Assembly: GCA_033961575.1 (NCBI GenBank)
Contig: CM066738.1
Coordinates: 91,213,478 to 91,277,477, forward strand
Direction of reading: 5' to 3'
DNA length: 64,000 nt
Source of the DNA: Aselliscus stoliczkanus
Taxonomy: Eukaryota; Chordata; Mammalia; Chiroptera; Hipposideridae
The position numbers and the translations under genes were made by a program. Below, one piece after another: positions 37,431-49,310 of the stretch. The notes below the pieces were generated by a model. It was not told the origin of the DNA. It made no database searches and saw only the letters and a program-made list of their open reading frames with translations. The stretch's first letter is position 1. Each line of letters begins with the position of its first letter.

Positions 37431-37754
37431 ACTTGATGTCCATCAAAACTTTGTGCTTCTGCTTCCTTGGTCTATAGTTGTCACCAGAAATGCCTGTCTA
37501 GATCTGGATGACATTTCCAGGCCTCTCTTCTGTCTTCATCTGAGTGGAGCCGTGTGACTAGTTCTTGCCAATGGCACTGAGTAGATGTGATGGCTCACTT
37601 CCCAGACAAGAAGTGGTGGCTGTTAAGAAGCAGGTATGCTTTCTCCTTATTCTCCTTCTTCCCTGCCACGGGGAAGTTGGCAGGTTGATAGGAGCCTGGG
37701 TTCCTAAATTACCAGATAGGAAGCGATGCCTGCCTGCTAGCTAGAAACACCCAC

Positions 37755-38110
37755 TGCTGTGGAGTGAATAACGGTGTCCCCTCCAAATTCATATGTTGAA
37801 GTCCTAATCCCAATGTGATGGTGTTAGGAGGTGGGGCCTTTGAGAGGTATTAGATCATAAGGGTGGAGCCCTCATGAATGAGATTAGTGCCCTTATAAGA
37901 AGAGACATGAGAGAGATGATCTCTTTCTGCCATGGGATCACACAGTGAAAAGATGCTTGTCTGTGAACCAGGAAATGGGCTCTCACAGACACCAAATCTG
38001 CCATCACTAGATCATGGGCCTTCCCAGCTTCCAGAATTGTGAGAAATAAACTTTTGTTGTTTAAGCTGCCTGGTCTGTGGTATTTGGTTATAGCATCCAA
38101 GACTCCCACT
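37755..38110 (+). mobile_element. MLT1-like (ERVL-MaLR) solo LTR
   Basis: 'AAATTCATATGTTGAAGTCCTAATCCCAATGTGATGGTGTTAGGAGGTGGGGCC', 'GGAGCCCTCATGAATGAGATTAGTGCCCTTATAAGAAGAGAC' and 'CCAGAATTGTGAGAAATAAAC' are the standard phrases in order. Sequence before and after (about 37450-37640, 38130-38170) may belong to further LTR pieces. Confidence 0.85.
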
Positions 38111-38170
38111 ATGATAAGGAGAGCTATAATCTGAAATGTTTCAGGTTGATTTGTTACAGCAGCTAGCATT

Positions 38171-39682
38171 ACTCTAACCAATGTGGAGGAAGATGGAGGC
38201 TAGTGAAGGCTTCATAGAGAAGTTAAAACCTGAGCAAGATTTGAAAGGTAAGTAGAAATTGCAGGGGTGGAATCAGGGTGGGAGAAAGAGCAGGGCAGAT
38301 TTCAGCTCACTATAGGAAAGAATTGTTGAACGTGACTGTTGGCTCTAGAAAATCTCTGTGAAGCTGTGAGCTCCTTGGTCCTGGGAGCATATAAGCAGAG
38401 ATTGTCAGGGATGTTACCCTGAGTTGCCATCAGCTCCAAGGTCCCTTTCAGGTTCCAGAAAGAAAGGGTGGAGTGCTCCACAAGGTTATCCCAGAGTATC
38501 CCACACATTTCTTTGGGGCTCTCTGAGCCTGGAGCGAGAGCCCACTATTAACTACCCACAATGACCATGCTGAGTATACTGAGAAGCCACCTACAGTTCC
38601 CGTTATGACCAGGCTGTGTTCCAGAAATCTCTATGTGAGCCAGTTGTTTGGAACTCAGAATGCATTTTCCCATAGAAACCAAGTTATAAATGGTGGCTGG
38701 TTTTCCAGGCCAGTCCACAAATTTCTATTTAACTCATAATTTCCTGAAGTTTATCATTAACAGTGCAATGTTAACTGCCCTTGGTCAACATTTAAAGTGT
38801 GGCTTCTGTGGGAAAATGCATTTCAGGCTACATCTAGCTTCTAAGTGGCATCCGAGGACTGGGGGCTCCGTGGAGAGGCTGGGGGATAAGGAAAATATTT
38901 GGGGTACCAAGAACTCCTTACTTCTCCCCCAAGGCAAACAGAGGGCTCCATGACCCAGAAGTTCTGAATTGGGAAACAATGGGCCATGTCTCCACCGTGA
39001 GACAGGGCAGGGATAGGAATTCAGACACAAATACCTCTCCCCACCTCGTTGGAGCAGATCAGTCATGGTGCCTGCACACATCAGTGGCCCTGCTCAGGGA
39101 AGTAGCTGAACCCTGACTGGTCCAGGTAGGTCCCTGATTCTAGGCAGCCAAATTGCAGGCTGTTTGGTGATCATTTGTCTGAAAGAACTCTGTTCATCAG
39201 GGGTGAAGGAGGTGTGTAGAGTTAGTCCACTTGGCTGCCTCCAGAATTTGGACTGTGAAAATAGAGAGGGACCAGGTCAGCTGGTAGCCAGGGACACACA
39301 TTCATCAGTCAGGGTTCCAGGATCCAAGCAACAGACACTGATTCTAGCTGATTAAACAGGAAAGAAGTTTATGGAAAGCACACTGGCTTACACACTGCAG
39401 CAAGCTGTGTTAGTGCCCTGCCCAGACCCCCTTGCATTCACCATCGCCTGTGTAATGGGACAATGTGAAGATCTCTGGCATAGGGAGCATGCTTGGCTTG
39501 TGTGTAGGACAAACAGGAAGTGCTGGAGAGTTCATGCTTCCGGAAGCAACTCTCAAACTATGATGGATGGGGAGTTGGTGACTAAATACCCCAGCTCTCT
39601 GAGGCATGTTCTACCGTGTCCCCCAGAGTTCCCCAGCAGGGTCAAGCTTCAGTTGCCCTGAAGGGTAACTAGCTTGATATGA
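38171..39682. other. Intergenic stretch, nothing assigned
   Basis: No gene recognised. Parts near 39300-39600 may be a decayed retroelement. Confidence 0.35.
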
Positions 39683-39684
39683 TA

Positions 39685-39765
39685 TTGTGTTGTCGGAAAA
39701 GTCATGACGTATTTTTTCGATGGTTTTCATTGCAAAAATGTGTCATGCCTTTCCCGACAACCCAA
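39685..39765. mobile_element. 81-bp palindromic mariner-type MITE, same family as 27829-27910
   Basis: It begins TTGTGTTGTCGGAAAAGTCA and ends TTTCCCGACAACCCAA. TA lies at 39683-39684 and 39766-39767. The two arms pair along most of their length around a central 'GATGGTTTTCATTGC' loop. Confidence 0.93.
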
Positions 39766-41431
39766 TAGTTATCGATTGCTATGGAAGAAACCATCCAAAA
39801 ATTGTGTGGTGTAAAACAATAATGATTAATTATTTCTCCTGACTCTATGGGGTTGCTGGTGGCTCTTCTGCTGTTTCACCTAGGCTCCTTCATTCAGCTA
39901 CATTCAACTGGGGGTTGGCCAGGACAGAGGGTCCATGACAGCCTTGCTCATATGCCTGGCAGTTGGCTGGGTGGCTCAGTTCCTCTCCATGTGACCACTC
40001 ATCCTCCAGGGGGCTAGACCAGCCCCCATAAGAGGAAGCTGCCTCTGGTGGCTTCCCAGTCTGCCCTATCCCGTTTTAGTTTCAGTCCTCACATTTCCTG
40101 ACCATCATGTCCATCTTTCTTAAGGTGTTTTAGGTGAGTCTTGGTTTCTTTCTCCCAAAGGAGACCAACTATTATAACAAAGCCCAAGCCCCTATGTATA
40201 CAGGCACCCATGCTGTTGGGGTTAATTGTCCTCTGTGGGTCTGGAATTCAGACCATGACACCTTCTATAAAGAGGGAGTATTTCCTGGCTCCCAACCGTC
40301 CCTCACCGAGAGGCTGCCTGTTCTTATGCAGCTGTCTTCGCCTTGGCTCCTAACAGATGGCTTCTGTAACACAATAACCTCCACTGGGTTCTTATAAGTA
40401 TGTGATGCTTTACTTCTGGTGGCTCCCTTGCTTGTGGGTTCATTTGTTCACTCTACAAATGCTTATTGTATATGTTGGAAACATTCACTCTCTTGGGGAG
40501 AATCACAGACCCAAAGCTATTAAGTAAGAGCAATTTGTGTGTTTACAATTCAGTCAAACCAGACAATGGAACAATTTCCAAGTCATAGCCTTTCAATATT
40601 GTTATACTTTTGTTTAATCAATATTAAAAGTTAAGGTGATACATACACACATCTTAAAAAGATAGTACTGAAAGGCTTATGGTATAAGTGGTTGTTCCCT
40701 GCTCCACCCTTCCTGACTATCCCAGCTCTCCTCCTTCAAGGCAACCAAGGGACTCCATTACCTATTTCTTCTGGAATTTACCCATTTCTATATATGTCCG
40801 AAGAATATACCTGTGTTGTTTGTTGTCTTTTGATTATTTAATTATAGGCATTATTGACAGATTTCTTATTATGATAGATGAAGCTTAGAGCTCTTACACC
40901 AATATCCTCTCTCCTTTCCCTCCCCCATCCTTCCAACATGGTTATTTTACAATTTTTGCTTAAATCAATATTCAGAGTCTAGTTATTATGCTTATTTTGC
41001 TTAAAACTTATTCACAGCTGAGCATTGTAAAGATCCTATTGTTTTCTTTTTGCTTGTTATCTTTTATGAAGTTAATAATTGCTTTGTTGTTTTCATTTGT
41101 TTAACTTTCTTTATATCTATTGCACATTCTTCCCACAGTAGGCTTTTCTTTTCTTGTTTGAATTTTTGTGAGTTTATTTGAGTGAAACTGATGACAATGG
41201 CCAGGAAGCAAAATCTCAACAAATTGAGAAAATATTCTTAGTAGGTTTTTCCATAAGGTCAATTGTAGGAGGTTATCTATCATTTACAATTTTTTTTCCT
41301 GGAGTTGTCCCTCCAGGAGACCTTCATTTTTCTCCAGCCTGAACTTGCTGTTTTCTCTAGTTTTGCCATCCAGCTGTCATCCTGGGACTTCCTTTTGCTG
41401 TCATCCTTAAAATCCCCTTTGCCTTGCTTTT
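39766..41431. repeat. Old repeat tract: unassigned retroelement pieces and antisense L1-like DNA
   Basis: About 39770-40080 resembles a common 'TGGCTGC...TAAAACAATAAT...' repeat. About 40600-40870 resembles antisense old L1 ('TATGTCCGAAGAATATACC'). None has a clear end. Confidence 0.35.
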
Positions 41432-41539
41432 TTTTTTTTTCTTTTTAGAGGGCAGTGTCACTGGCCCTCATATGTGGGATCCGAACCGGGGCCACTGGCG
41501 TCCCAAGCGAGCTCTTAACCACCATGCCACTCGGCCAGC
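41432..41539 (-). mobile_element. tRNA-derived SINE, short form, with 18-bp target-site duplication
   Basis: T-rich tail, 'GAGGGCAGTGTCACTGGCCCTCATATGTGGGATCCGAACC', and the reversed head ending 'CCACTCGGCCAGC'. CCCCTTTGCCTTGCTTTT is present at 41414-41431 and 41540-41557. The perfect 18-bp duplication points to a young insertion. Confidence 0.95.
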
Positions 41540-41557
41540 CCCCTTTGCCTTGCTTTT

Positions 41558-42822
41558 GAGGAGGAGGGTCTGTGTGTCCTGGACCGCATGGCTTTCTCTT
41601 CCGCCGTTTACTCCCTTGCTTTGGTAAGCACATGGTCAGGCGAATAATGCGGTCTGGCAGCAGAGGGCATGGGGACGACTGCTCCAGCCTGGACTGACCA
41701 CTCTCTGGGGCCTCCCTTCATCATCTTCCACGAAATTCACGTGGCTTTTCACTTGGTTGGATTTCCTGTTTCCTGCATTCCCTCTTTCTTGGGTTTAGTG
41801 ATGAACAACCTCTAGAAGCTTCCTGAGAAAGGATTTGGAGTGACAATTTCTGGAGACTTATGGCTGAAAAAAACAAAAACAAAACCCAAACACTCTCCTA
41901 TGTTATTGATACTTTCCCTGGATAAAGAATGCTGGGGTGGAAAACATGTTCCTTTAGAATGATGAGGGCCTTGCTTCATCATCTTCTCTACCAGTATGGG
42001 TGCTGAGAGGTTCAAATCCATAGGAATCTCTAACCCCTCACGTGTGACCTCCCCTTTTCTCCCTGGAAGTCTGCAGGGTATCCTTCTTGTGCTCAATCTT
42101 CTGAAAATTCCCAGGGATGTACACTGGAATGGCACTGTTTCCAGCACTATGCTGGAAGATCAGTGGACTATTCAGTTTTCATGGTGCAGAATTACTAAAA
42201 AGACTCTGGGATCCTACTCTGGGTTGCCTAGATATAAGCTAGCTGGGACTCAGGGTCCCCATTTCCTGGTAGGAGGAACTATACCTAAGCTTAGCTTCCT
42301 ACAGAACCAACAACATCCTCTCTCCTATTATTTCCCAATGGGGACCTGTTGATACACATAGAAATGCCCAGACTCCAAGGTCACCAGATGCTGGGAAACT
42401 GGCATTGCCCAACAACTGCAAACATCAGGTACCCTGAATCCAGCCTGCCTGGTGCCCAGTAGACTATTAGTACCCTCTTGACAAGGCTGCTTTCCTACAG
42501 TTGCCTGTAAAAGGGAGACCCACAGTGAGGGTGGGGTCCCTCCACTGGAACCAGACCCACAGTGTGTCCCAGCAGCACCCCCAACATACCTCTCTGGAAT
42601 GATGGGAAATTCAGGAGTTCCCATCCCTTACCTTCATGTCTCTTTTTATAGACCCTGGCCTTGTGGGTTTTTTCTTATTCCAGTAAAGACTATTCTTACC
42701 ACTTACTGGGAGATGTGAAATTCTCTTTAAATCCTGGGGCATGTCAGAGGGTCCAGAAGGACCCATGTTTACAATAGCTCTATAACTCATGTTCTTCTGG
42801 GTGGGGAATTATTCTTAAATTA
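41558..42822. other. Intergenic stretch, nothing assigned
   Basis: The frames at 41996-42352 (118 codons) and 42328-42624 show no domain and no trustworthy exon signals. Confidence 0.35.
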
Positions 42823-42979
42823 CAGTAAAAACCTTGGATTGCAAGTAATATCATTTGTGAGTGTTCCACAAGATAAGCAAACATTTCTAATACATTTTAA
42901 TGTGGTAAACAAGCAATGTCTTGCAATATGAGTAGATTGTTTCCAGAACGAATTATGCTCGCAAACCAAGATATTACTG
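42823..42979. mobile_element. Tc1/mariner-superfamily MITE (Tigger-like)
   Basis: The terminal inverted repeat is CAGTAAAAACCTTGGATTGC against the reverse of GCAAACCAAGATATTACTG. TA flanks it at 42821-42822 and 42980-42981. At 157 bp it is too short to code. Confidence 0.88.
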
Positions 42980-42981
42980 TA

Positions 42982-44649
42982 TTTTGAGGATGATTTGATC
43001 ATCTCCATTTCCTCTGTGTTTCTCTGTCTCTCCGTCTCTCTCTCTTATCCTGATGCTAGAGCTCCTGGTATTTGTGTCTTTGTTCTCCTTTCTGAGAGAT
43101 TTCCTCAAGTTCATCTTCTAAAACTTCTAATGAGCTTCACATGTCTGCTCTCATATTCTGATTTCCAAGAACTCTTTTTGTTGTTGTTGTTCTCTAAATG
43201 TTCCTTTTAAAAATAACATTCCATTCTTGATATGCAACATGTCTTAGTTCTCTGGGGATATTAATGATCTTAAATTTTTTTTTCTTCTTCTTGCATAATG
43301 TCTGCTGCCTCTAGGTCATTTGGTCTCTGTATAAGAGAAGCTTTCCTAGGAAGTCTGGTAACCTTTGGTTGTCTGCTTATAATTAAATGCAGTGGTGGGT
43401 GGGGAGGCACCAAAATGCTGATTGGAAATTCTGAGTGGTGAGTGGGGTACTTTGACTTTGACCTTCTCTGTAGGGTGATCTTGGTGGACCCTTTGCTGGG
43501 GAACCTCTGGGTCAATGTCTTTATTTAGCTGTTTCCTTTTGGATGATCAAATGTCCAGAGAGTTCTTTTTTGATCTTCTGTCTGGAAGGCAAAGGTCGGG
43601 TGCCAGTGTTGTGGAGGCTGAGTTGAGGAGGAGAACTTGGGGTGTGGGAGCACTAATTAATTCCCTGCTCCAAGACTCTCTGCTTTATCTTGCAGAGAAG
43701 AAGTCTCCAGGGCCCCTGCCCTGATGGAGATGGGAGCAGATGCCCAGCACTGTGGAGTGCTTCTCAAATCTCCTAATTTTCAGCAGCCCCCTTACTCCCA
43801 ATTCCAAGGGTACCACAGTGGTCAGCTCTTGAGCCCTTTGAGAATTCTGCGGTGGAATCAGATCCTTTCTTAGTTTTTCTCGCACTGGCTTAGGATTCAG
43901 CTTCCTTGGACCTGCCCATTTCCAGTTACCAATTGTCCTTTTCTTTTCCAGCTCCCCCCAATTTGTTGCTGCAATCTCGTCTCTTGTCTTCCCTGTCCTT
44001 GTAGGTTTATGTCCTAAAATTATTATTATTTTTTTTTTGTTATTAGTTTTAGTGAATTGTGGAAGGGAGCAAACTCAGGTATGCGTGCTCAAACTGCCAT
44101 CTTTGCCTGCTCTCCCACTATGCCCTGATTATTCTACCAAGTGATCAGATCCTTTCAGAGGCCTCAGTCCTGCTGACTCTCTGTCACCTGGCAGTTAATC
44201 CAGGCCCCCAATGGGCTGCTTCTCGAATTGCTGCAGCTGGGAGGCAGGGACAGTTTCCCTAGGGACAGAGCACCCCCCCTCCATCCCACCCAGGCCTCTC
44301 AGAGCCTCAAAGACCTGCAGCTCCTTTACAGGGAGCGGGAGCTAGGAGGGAGGGAAGCATGGGCCAGTGGGCACCACTTTGGTGAGAGGGGTGGAGTCCT
44401 GCTAGGCATGGCCAAGGATAGCCCAACCCAGCAGCCTGGGTGGACCATATAGTTGCCTATTTGTCCACATGGTCTGGTGCTGTGGATAGCTGGGAGGGTG
44501 TACCACACACTGAAAAGACACTGATCAATGTCTTCATTGGTCTATATTCTTTCTGGTCTTTATTCAAATACTTGCTTTCTGAAGCTTGATCATTTGGGGA
44601 CCCAGCCTCCTTCTTTTCAGAACTGGGGCTGACTTTGTCAGGTTAACCC

Positions 44650-44650
<1 letters not shown>
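42982..44650. other. Intergenic stretch, probably old repeat in part
   Basis: CT-rich segments near 43020-43190 and a T-run at about 44030. The texture resembles decayed LINE, but no end or family can be named. No gene seen. Confidence 0.3.

Positions 44651-44720
<70 letters not shown>
44651..44720. repeat. (TTTC)n microsatellite derived from a SINE tail
   Basis: About 17 TTTC units lie exactly where the A-tail of the adjacent minus-strand SINE should be, inside its target-site duplication. Confidence 0.95.
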
Positions 44721-44818
44721 TTTGAGGGCAGTGTCACTGGCCCTCATATGTGGGACCCGAACCAGGGCCACTGGCTTCCCAAGCCAGCACTTAACCACCG
44801 TGCCCCTCAGCCGGCCCC
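44656..44818 (-). mobile_element. tRNA-derived SINE, short form, including (TTTC)n tail, 16-bp target-site duplication
   Basis: 'GAGGGCAGTGTCACTGGCCCTCATATGTGGGACCCGAACC' and the reversed head ending 'CCTCAGCCGGCCCC'. AGGTTAACCCCTTTCT is present at 44640-44655 and 44819-44834, so the microsatellite lies inside the inserted unit. Confidence 0.94.
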
Positions 44819-45149
44819 AGGTTAACCCCTTTCTGACGACAATGACCTTCCACACATTAGCAGCTCTTGCTCTGGAGTTTTGGGCCCACGTCTCTCCCTG
44901 AGGGACAGTGTAATTCAAGGGACACTGTTGGTGACCACCCAACAACCATGGCCTCTCTTCCTGCCTAACAGAATATTGATCGGTGTGGCTGGTGTTGGGC
45001 CAACCCCAGGGTGGGTCATGAGCAGTCAAAGCCAGTCATAGCAATCTCATTCTCCTGTATCAAAACCAAACCAGAAAGATGTAAGGGGCATCAAGCAGAA
45101 AGAGACGAAATAAGATCACTGCTGATGCTACCACTACATTCATCAGGAC

Positions 45150-45320
45150 ATGTACGAGGCATTGCTATGGCTGGCACTGTGTTAAGCGTTTTACATTTAG
45201 TCTGCACCCCAACCACTTGTGTAGGTAGTGGTATTATCCCCATTATACAGATGAAGAAACTGAGGCTCAGAGAACTTCCAAAACTTTCCCATGGTAGCAC
45301 AGCTAGTAAGCATTGGCTCC
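45150..45320 (-). repeat. MIR, minus strand
   Basis: 'GGCACTGTGTTAAGCGTTTTAC', 'TATCCCCATTATACAGATGAAGAAACTGAGGCTCAGAGAAC' and 'GCACAGCTAGTAAG' are the reverse of the MIR core. Confidence 0.85.
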
Positions 45321-45784
45321 TACACCCACACATAATCACTTCACAGGTATATAGGTAATGAGTATCCATTTTTCAGCCAAGAATAAGAGGATATAATTTG
45401 GCAGAGATAATAGGGAGAGTGCTGTGTTTGTTCAGTCAGTCAGTCAACCAGGAAGTTAGTCAGTGAGCAAATGAGCAATTGGTCACCTGTCAGTCAAACA
45501 AGCATAGATTCATTTCATCATTTCACCCTGAGCCAAGAGCACAGTAGCCTGGGGTGGGGGGGAGGAAGAGAGCTGGAGAAGACCCTGTCCCTGCCCTCTG
45601 GGCACTCACAGCCCAGACACCAGCAAACAGATGGCCAGAAGGCCAGGGTCACAAGGGCTGCATTGTTGTAGGCACAGGTGCCTTGGAACACAGCGGAGAG
45701 ACTGGTTATTTTGATTTAGGAGAAAGGGAGAGAGCTAGAGACTGAAGCCTCACTGTGGAGGGGATATTTTGTGAATTTAAAAGA

Positions 45785-46499
45785 ATGGCTCAGGAAAACA
45801 GTTTGGTGGTTCCTCAAAAAGTTAACATCGGGGCCGGCCGAGTGGCGTGGTGGTTAAGCGCTGGCTTGGGAAGCCAGCGGCCCCGGTTCAGTCCCACATA
45901 TGAGGGCCAGTGACACTGCCCTCAAAAAAAGAGAAAAAGCTAACATCGAATTGGTATGTAACCCAGCAATTCCTCTCCTAGATATGTACCCCAAAGAACT
46001 GAAAACAGGAACTCCAACAGACACTTGATTTCATTGCAGCATTACTCCCAATAGCCAAAAGATGACTATCCACAGATGACTGGATAAACAACGTTTTGTC
46101 CATCCGTACAATGGAATAATATTCAGCCCTAAAAAGAGGGAAATTTCTGATACATGCCCCACGCGGATGAACCTTGAAGGCATTGTGCTAAGAGAAAGAA
46201 GCCATCACAAAAGGCCATGTATTATCTGATTCCACTTATATGAGGCAACTAGAACAGGCAAGGGCATAGAAACAGAAAGTAGATTAGGAAGTGCCCAGGG
46301 GCTGGGGAAGGGAGAATGGGGTGCTTAATGGGTACAGAGTTTCTGTGTGAGGTGATCAAAAAGTTTGGGAAATCATGGTGATGGTTGCACAACGTTGTGA
46401 ATGTACTTAAGTTAATGTGGAAGTGCTTACTGGGAATGTACACTAAAAAGGTCAAAATGGCAAATTTATATTTGACCACAATAAAACAAAACCAAAAAG
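45785..46499 (+). mobile_element. L1 3' fragment, interrupted by a SINE
   Basis: 'AGGAAAACAGTTTGGTGGTTCCTCAAAAAGTTAAC', then after the SINE 'ATGTAACCCAGCAATTCCTCTCCTAGATATG', 'ACAATGGAATAATATTCAGCCCTAAAAAG' and 'ACCACAATAAAACAAAACCAAAAAG'. This is the end of L1 ORF2 and the 3' UTR, with broken frames. Confidence 0.88.
45831..45933 (+). mobile_element. tRNA-derived SINE, short form, inserted in L1
   Basis: Head 'GGGCCGGCCGAGTGGCGTGG', 'GGTTAAGCGCTGGCTTGGGAAGCCAGC', end 'GAGGGCCAGTGACACTGCCCTC' plus A-tail. AAAAAGTTAACATCG (45816-45830) is repeated as AAAAAGCTAACATCG (45934-45948), with one mismatch. This copy shows the short form's whole structure most clearly. Confidence 0.95.
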
Positions 46500-46882
46500 T
46501 GAGGCTCACATTTTGCTCAGGTTGAGAATATTTGTACCTTTCGTTAGGAAACACAGAGAAACAAAAAGGATACAGATGGACAGGGAGGAAACAAGACCCA
46601 TGAAGGGTCTTGCAAGACACATGCAAAATAATAGCCCAGGGCTGGTTTAGCCTCGTGCTGGGGGTGAGGAGAGGGTTAGCTGTGGAGGTGTCAGTCTGGG
46701 AGGGCGTCCTGGCAGAGGGATGAATCAGGAATAGCAAATTCAAAAGCCTTCAAAGGCAGGCAGGTAATGAAATGAGATATGTGAGCCTGGGTAGGGAGTA
46801 AGACCACAGGGAGTGGGGTTTTGTGGGGGAGTGAGGAGCTTTGATGTAAAAATCAAACACCAGGGCTCTGCTGGCTAAACAA

Positions 46883-46937
<55 letters not shown>

Positions 46938-47296
46938 AAGCCTGGGGCAGCCAGACTGTGGCCTGACAGGAAATGGCTGCGGGTCCCCTGCACTCTCATC
47001 TCTGGTGATTTCCAGGTGTCTCATGGTCACTTGCCCCTGGTCTGCACCCCACCCCTCACCCCGCCCCCGGGCTGTGGAGAGACCTGGGACTCACTTTCTC
47101 AGCCTTGTCTGGAAGCTCCCAGGATGAGTATGCTGCAGACCCTGGCTAGACACTTCAGATCTCCCTGCAGCCATTACTGCTGAAACCTCATTTAAGGACA
47201 AATCTTCTGGGTCAGATACCCAGCAGGGTTTCAGAATTTGAGGATCAGAGAGCGTTGGAGGAGGCGGGGACCCTGGGGACCCTGGGGCGTATCTGG
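46500..47296. repeat. Intergenic stretch with (CA)n at 46884-46935
   Basis: About 26 perfect CA units. The remaining sequence is unassigned. Confidence 0.6.
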
Positions 47297-47463
47297 TGGG
47301 TTTTTTTTTTGTTTGTTTGTTTTTTTTTAGCTGAGCCATCCCGCCACCTGTTGGCAGCTCAACGGCAACTCAGCTCAGGCTGGCATCGAACCGCCGTTGC
47401 TCAGAGTTCAGCTCGCACTCTTGAGCGAGCTCTTAACCAACTGAGCCATTCGGCCGGCCCTGC
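47297..47463 (-). mobile_element. tRNA-derived SINE, intermediate length
   Basis: The reverse reads GGCCGGCCGAATGGCTCAGTTGGTTAAGAGC, with B-box-like 'GGTTCGATGCC' and an end at 'CCAACAGGTGGCGGGATGGCTCAGCT' plus A-tail. Direct repeats TGGGGCGTATCTGG (47283-47296) and TGGGGCATATCTGG (47464-47477) flank it. It shares its end with the junction seen inside 53330-53740. Confidence 0.9.
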
Positions 47464-47477
47464 TGGGGCATATCTGG

Positions 47478-48477
47478 ATGAACCTCTCCATGTACAGATG
47501 GGTAGGTGGGTCCCAGAGGGCAGACACATGAGAAAGGGGCCCTTTGTCACCTTAAGTATTTTTGCAAAGGCTGAGTGAACTACTTGTCGGTGAGGCTACA
47601 ATGGAGATTTTCTTCCTGAGTCCGGGATGGACTGGGTTCCGTGGACTGTCCCCTTCTGGATCTGAGAATCCCTGATGCAAGGCCCCCTCATGAAACCATT
47701 CTCCCTGTGGATGGCAGCTCATTTCCTTCTTCATTCAGTTTGAACACTCCCCGTCTGGCTTTGTTTTGGAGCGGTTATTATTGGTAATCAACCATCAATC
47801 CAGCTCTAATGATGCAACTTGAACATATCATTCACATCTGCCTTGCAGGGGGACATTCCAGGAGGTCTGGCTGGCTCTGACCTCTTCCCACCTCCCTCTA
47901 AGCTGGTTAAGGGATAGGAGCTCAGCCTCTGCCCTAAGCCTTTCCCTTCCTTCTCCTTCCCTATCTCCAGGACCAGCCTCTGAAATCCAGCCGTCTGCCT
48001 GACCCAAACCTGAAACTCTTTGGAGTCTGACCCAAGGTATGGGACAGGAGACCCAGGGGAGGAGAAAGGGAGAAAAAGTCTCTGCTACCACGGTAAATAT
48101 GCTAAGAAATGCTGAGGTGTGCTTCCTGAGCTGTGGGAAGACTTAGCTTCTAGAGTTGACAGGTCAGAAGGAGGCTGTTGCAGAAATTGACTGTTTTGTC
48201 CCAAGGCCACAGTTTAAACCAGTGAGCTAAATACTTCACTGGTTAAACCATTGAATCCAAAGGAGTGAGAGATGGTGACATCTTAAGGTGCTGTGTCCGA
48301 TTTGGGGAAGAATTTCAAGGGGATGCCGTGGGAACCCTGGGCCCCTCAAGTTTCACTGTAAAGGGAGGCCAATGCCTCCAATGAGGTGGGGGGCCGGCCT
48401 GGCTTCTGGGGGTTGGGACAGTGACCTAATGCCTGTGGTGGAGTGACCAGGACTGGGAGGCATGCTTTGGTGTGATT
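47478..48477. other. Intergenic stretch; small AT-rich block at 47755-47860 may be regulatory
   Basis: The block includes 'GGTTATTATTGGTAATCAACCATCAATCC' and 'CTCTAATGATGCAAC', repeat-free and with homeodomain-like cores. The function is inferred only. No coding region is seen. Confidence 0.3.
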
Positions 48478-48545
48478 CTTTGCCCTTGAGTTGGATAAAG
48501 TGACCTGACCTCTCTGAGCCTCAGTTCCCTCACCTGTGAAATGAG
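48478..48545 (+). repeat. MIR core fragment
   Basis: 'GTGACCTGACCTCTCTGAGCCTCAGTTCCCTCACCTGTGAAATGAGGAC'. Confidence 0.8.
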
Positions 48546-49124
48546 GACACACACACAGTCGCCAGTCACCATGCCCATTGCAGGGAGGGCTGAGGAGCAC
48601 GGTGTGAAAGGGACACTAGTGGGGGTTTCTGTAAATGCGAGGCCTCAGGCGCCACACTCTGCCTCACCTCCACACTCCATCTCTTTCCTCAAGGTCTTCT
48701 CAGGCCTTGGCTCCAAAAGGATGAATCACCCACTACTAACATAGAGTTCATAGCGGGCCAGTTAGACCCTGGCTGCAAAATCAGAAAGTCGGCTGAGGAT
48801 AAAAATGCTGGTCTGATTTTTTTTTTTTTTTTAAAGAAACTCCTCAATTCCTGTTGGATTACACATTCCTTTTGTTCCCCCTCAGCAGCCTCAGAGCACA
48901 GAGCCAGCAGAAGTGGGACTGTTTTTAGTCACTCTCTTGCTGAAGAATGCACAGCAGCTCCCCATTGCCAACACACAGGCATGGAGTAGCCACGGGCCTG
49001 GCAGTGTGCTGGGCATGCTGAGAGCTGGGCATGCTGGGCACTGGGCATCTGACGAAGAGCAAAGCAGACACAGGGCAGGCTGCCCAAGGGACTGACAGTC
49101 TAGATCTCACAGCTGGGTTTTCCT
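48546..49124. other. Intergenic stretch, nothing assigned
   Basis: Contains a T-run near 48819 and a small GCTGGGCATGCT-type repetition at about 49008-49045. No gene. Confidence 0.4.
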
Positions 49125-49310
49125 AGATTGGCTCCTCGCCATCTGCATGAGATTCACCTGGGATCAGGTGGGCCTTGCTAAGATGCAGGTTCCAGGGCCC
49201 TGCCCTGGGGCCCCCTGGAGTGAGAATCTCAGGGGCTGGCTGCTGAGGATCCACCTTTTAAGTGAGTTCTCCATATGATTCCCTAGCACACTCAAGTATG
49301 AGAGCCAGTC
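49125..49310 (+). mobile_element. MER5A-like hAT-Charlie MITE
   Basis: 'GCATGAGATTCACCTGGGATCAG', 'GATGCAGGTTCCAGGGCCCTGCCC', 'GTGAGAATCTCAGGGGCTGG' and 'ATGATTCCCTAGCACACTCAAGTATGAGAGCCA' match the MER5A order. Confidence 0.75.

Noticed and set aside
46249..46743. 164-codon minus-strand frame
   Set aside because: Mostly antisense of an L1 3' end, with no recognisable domain.
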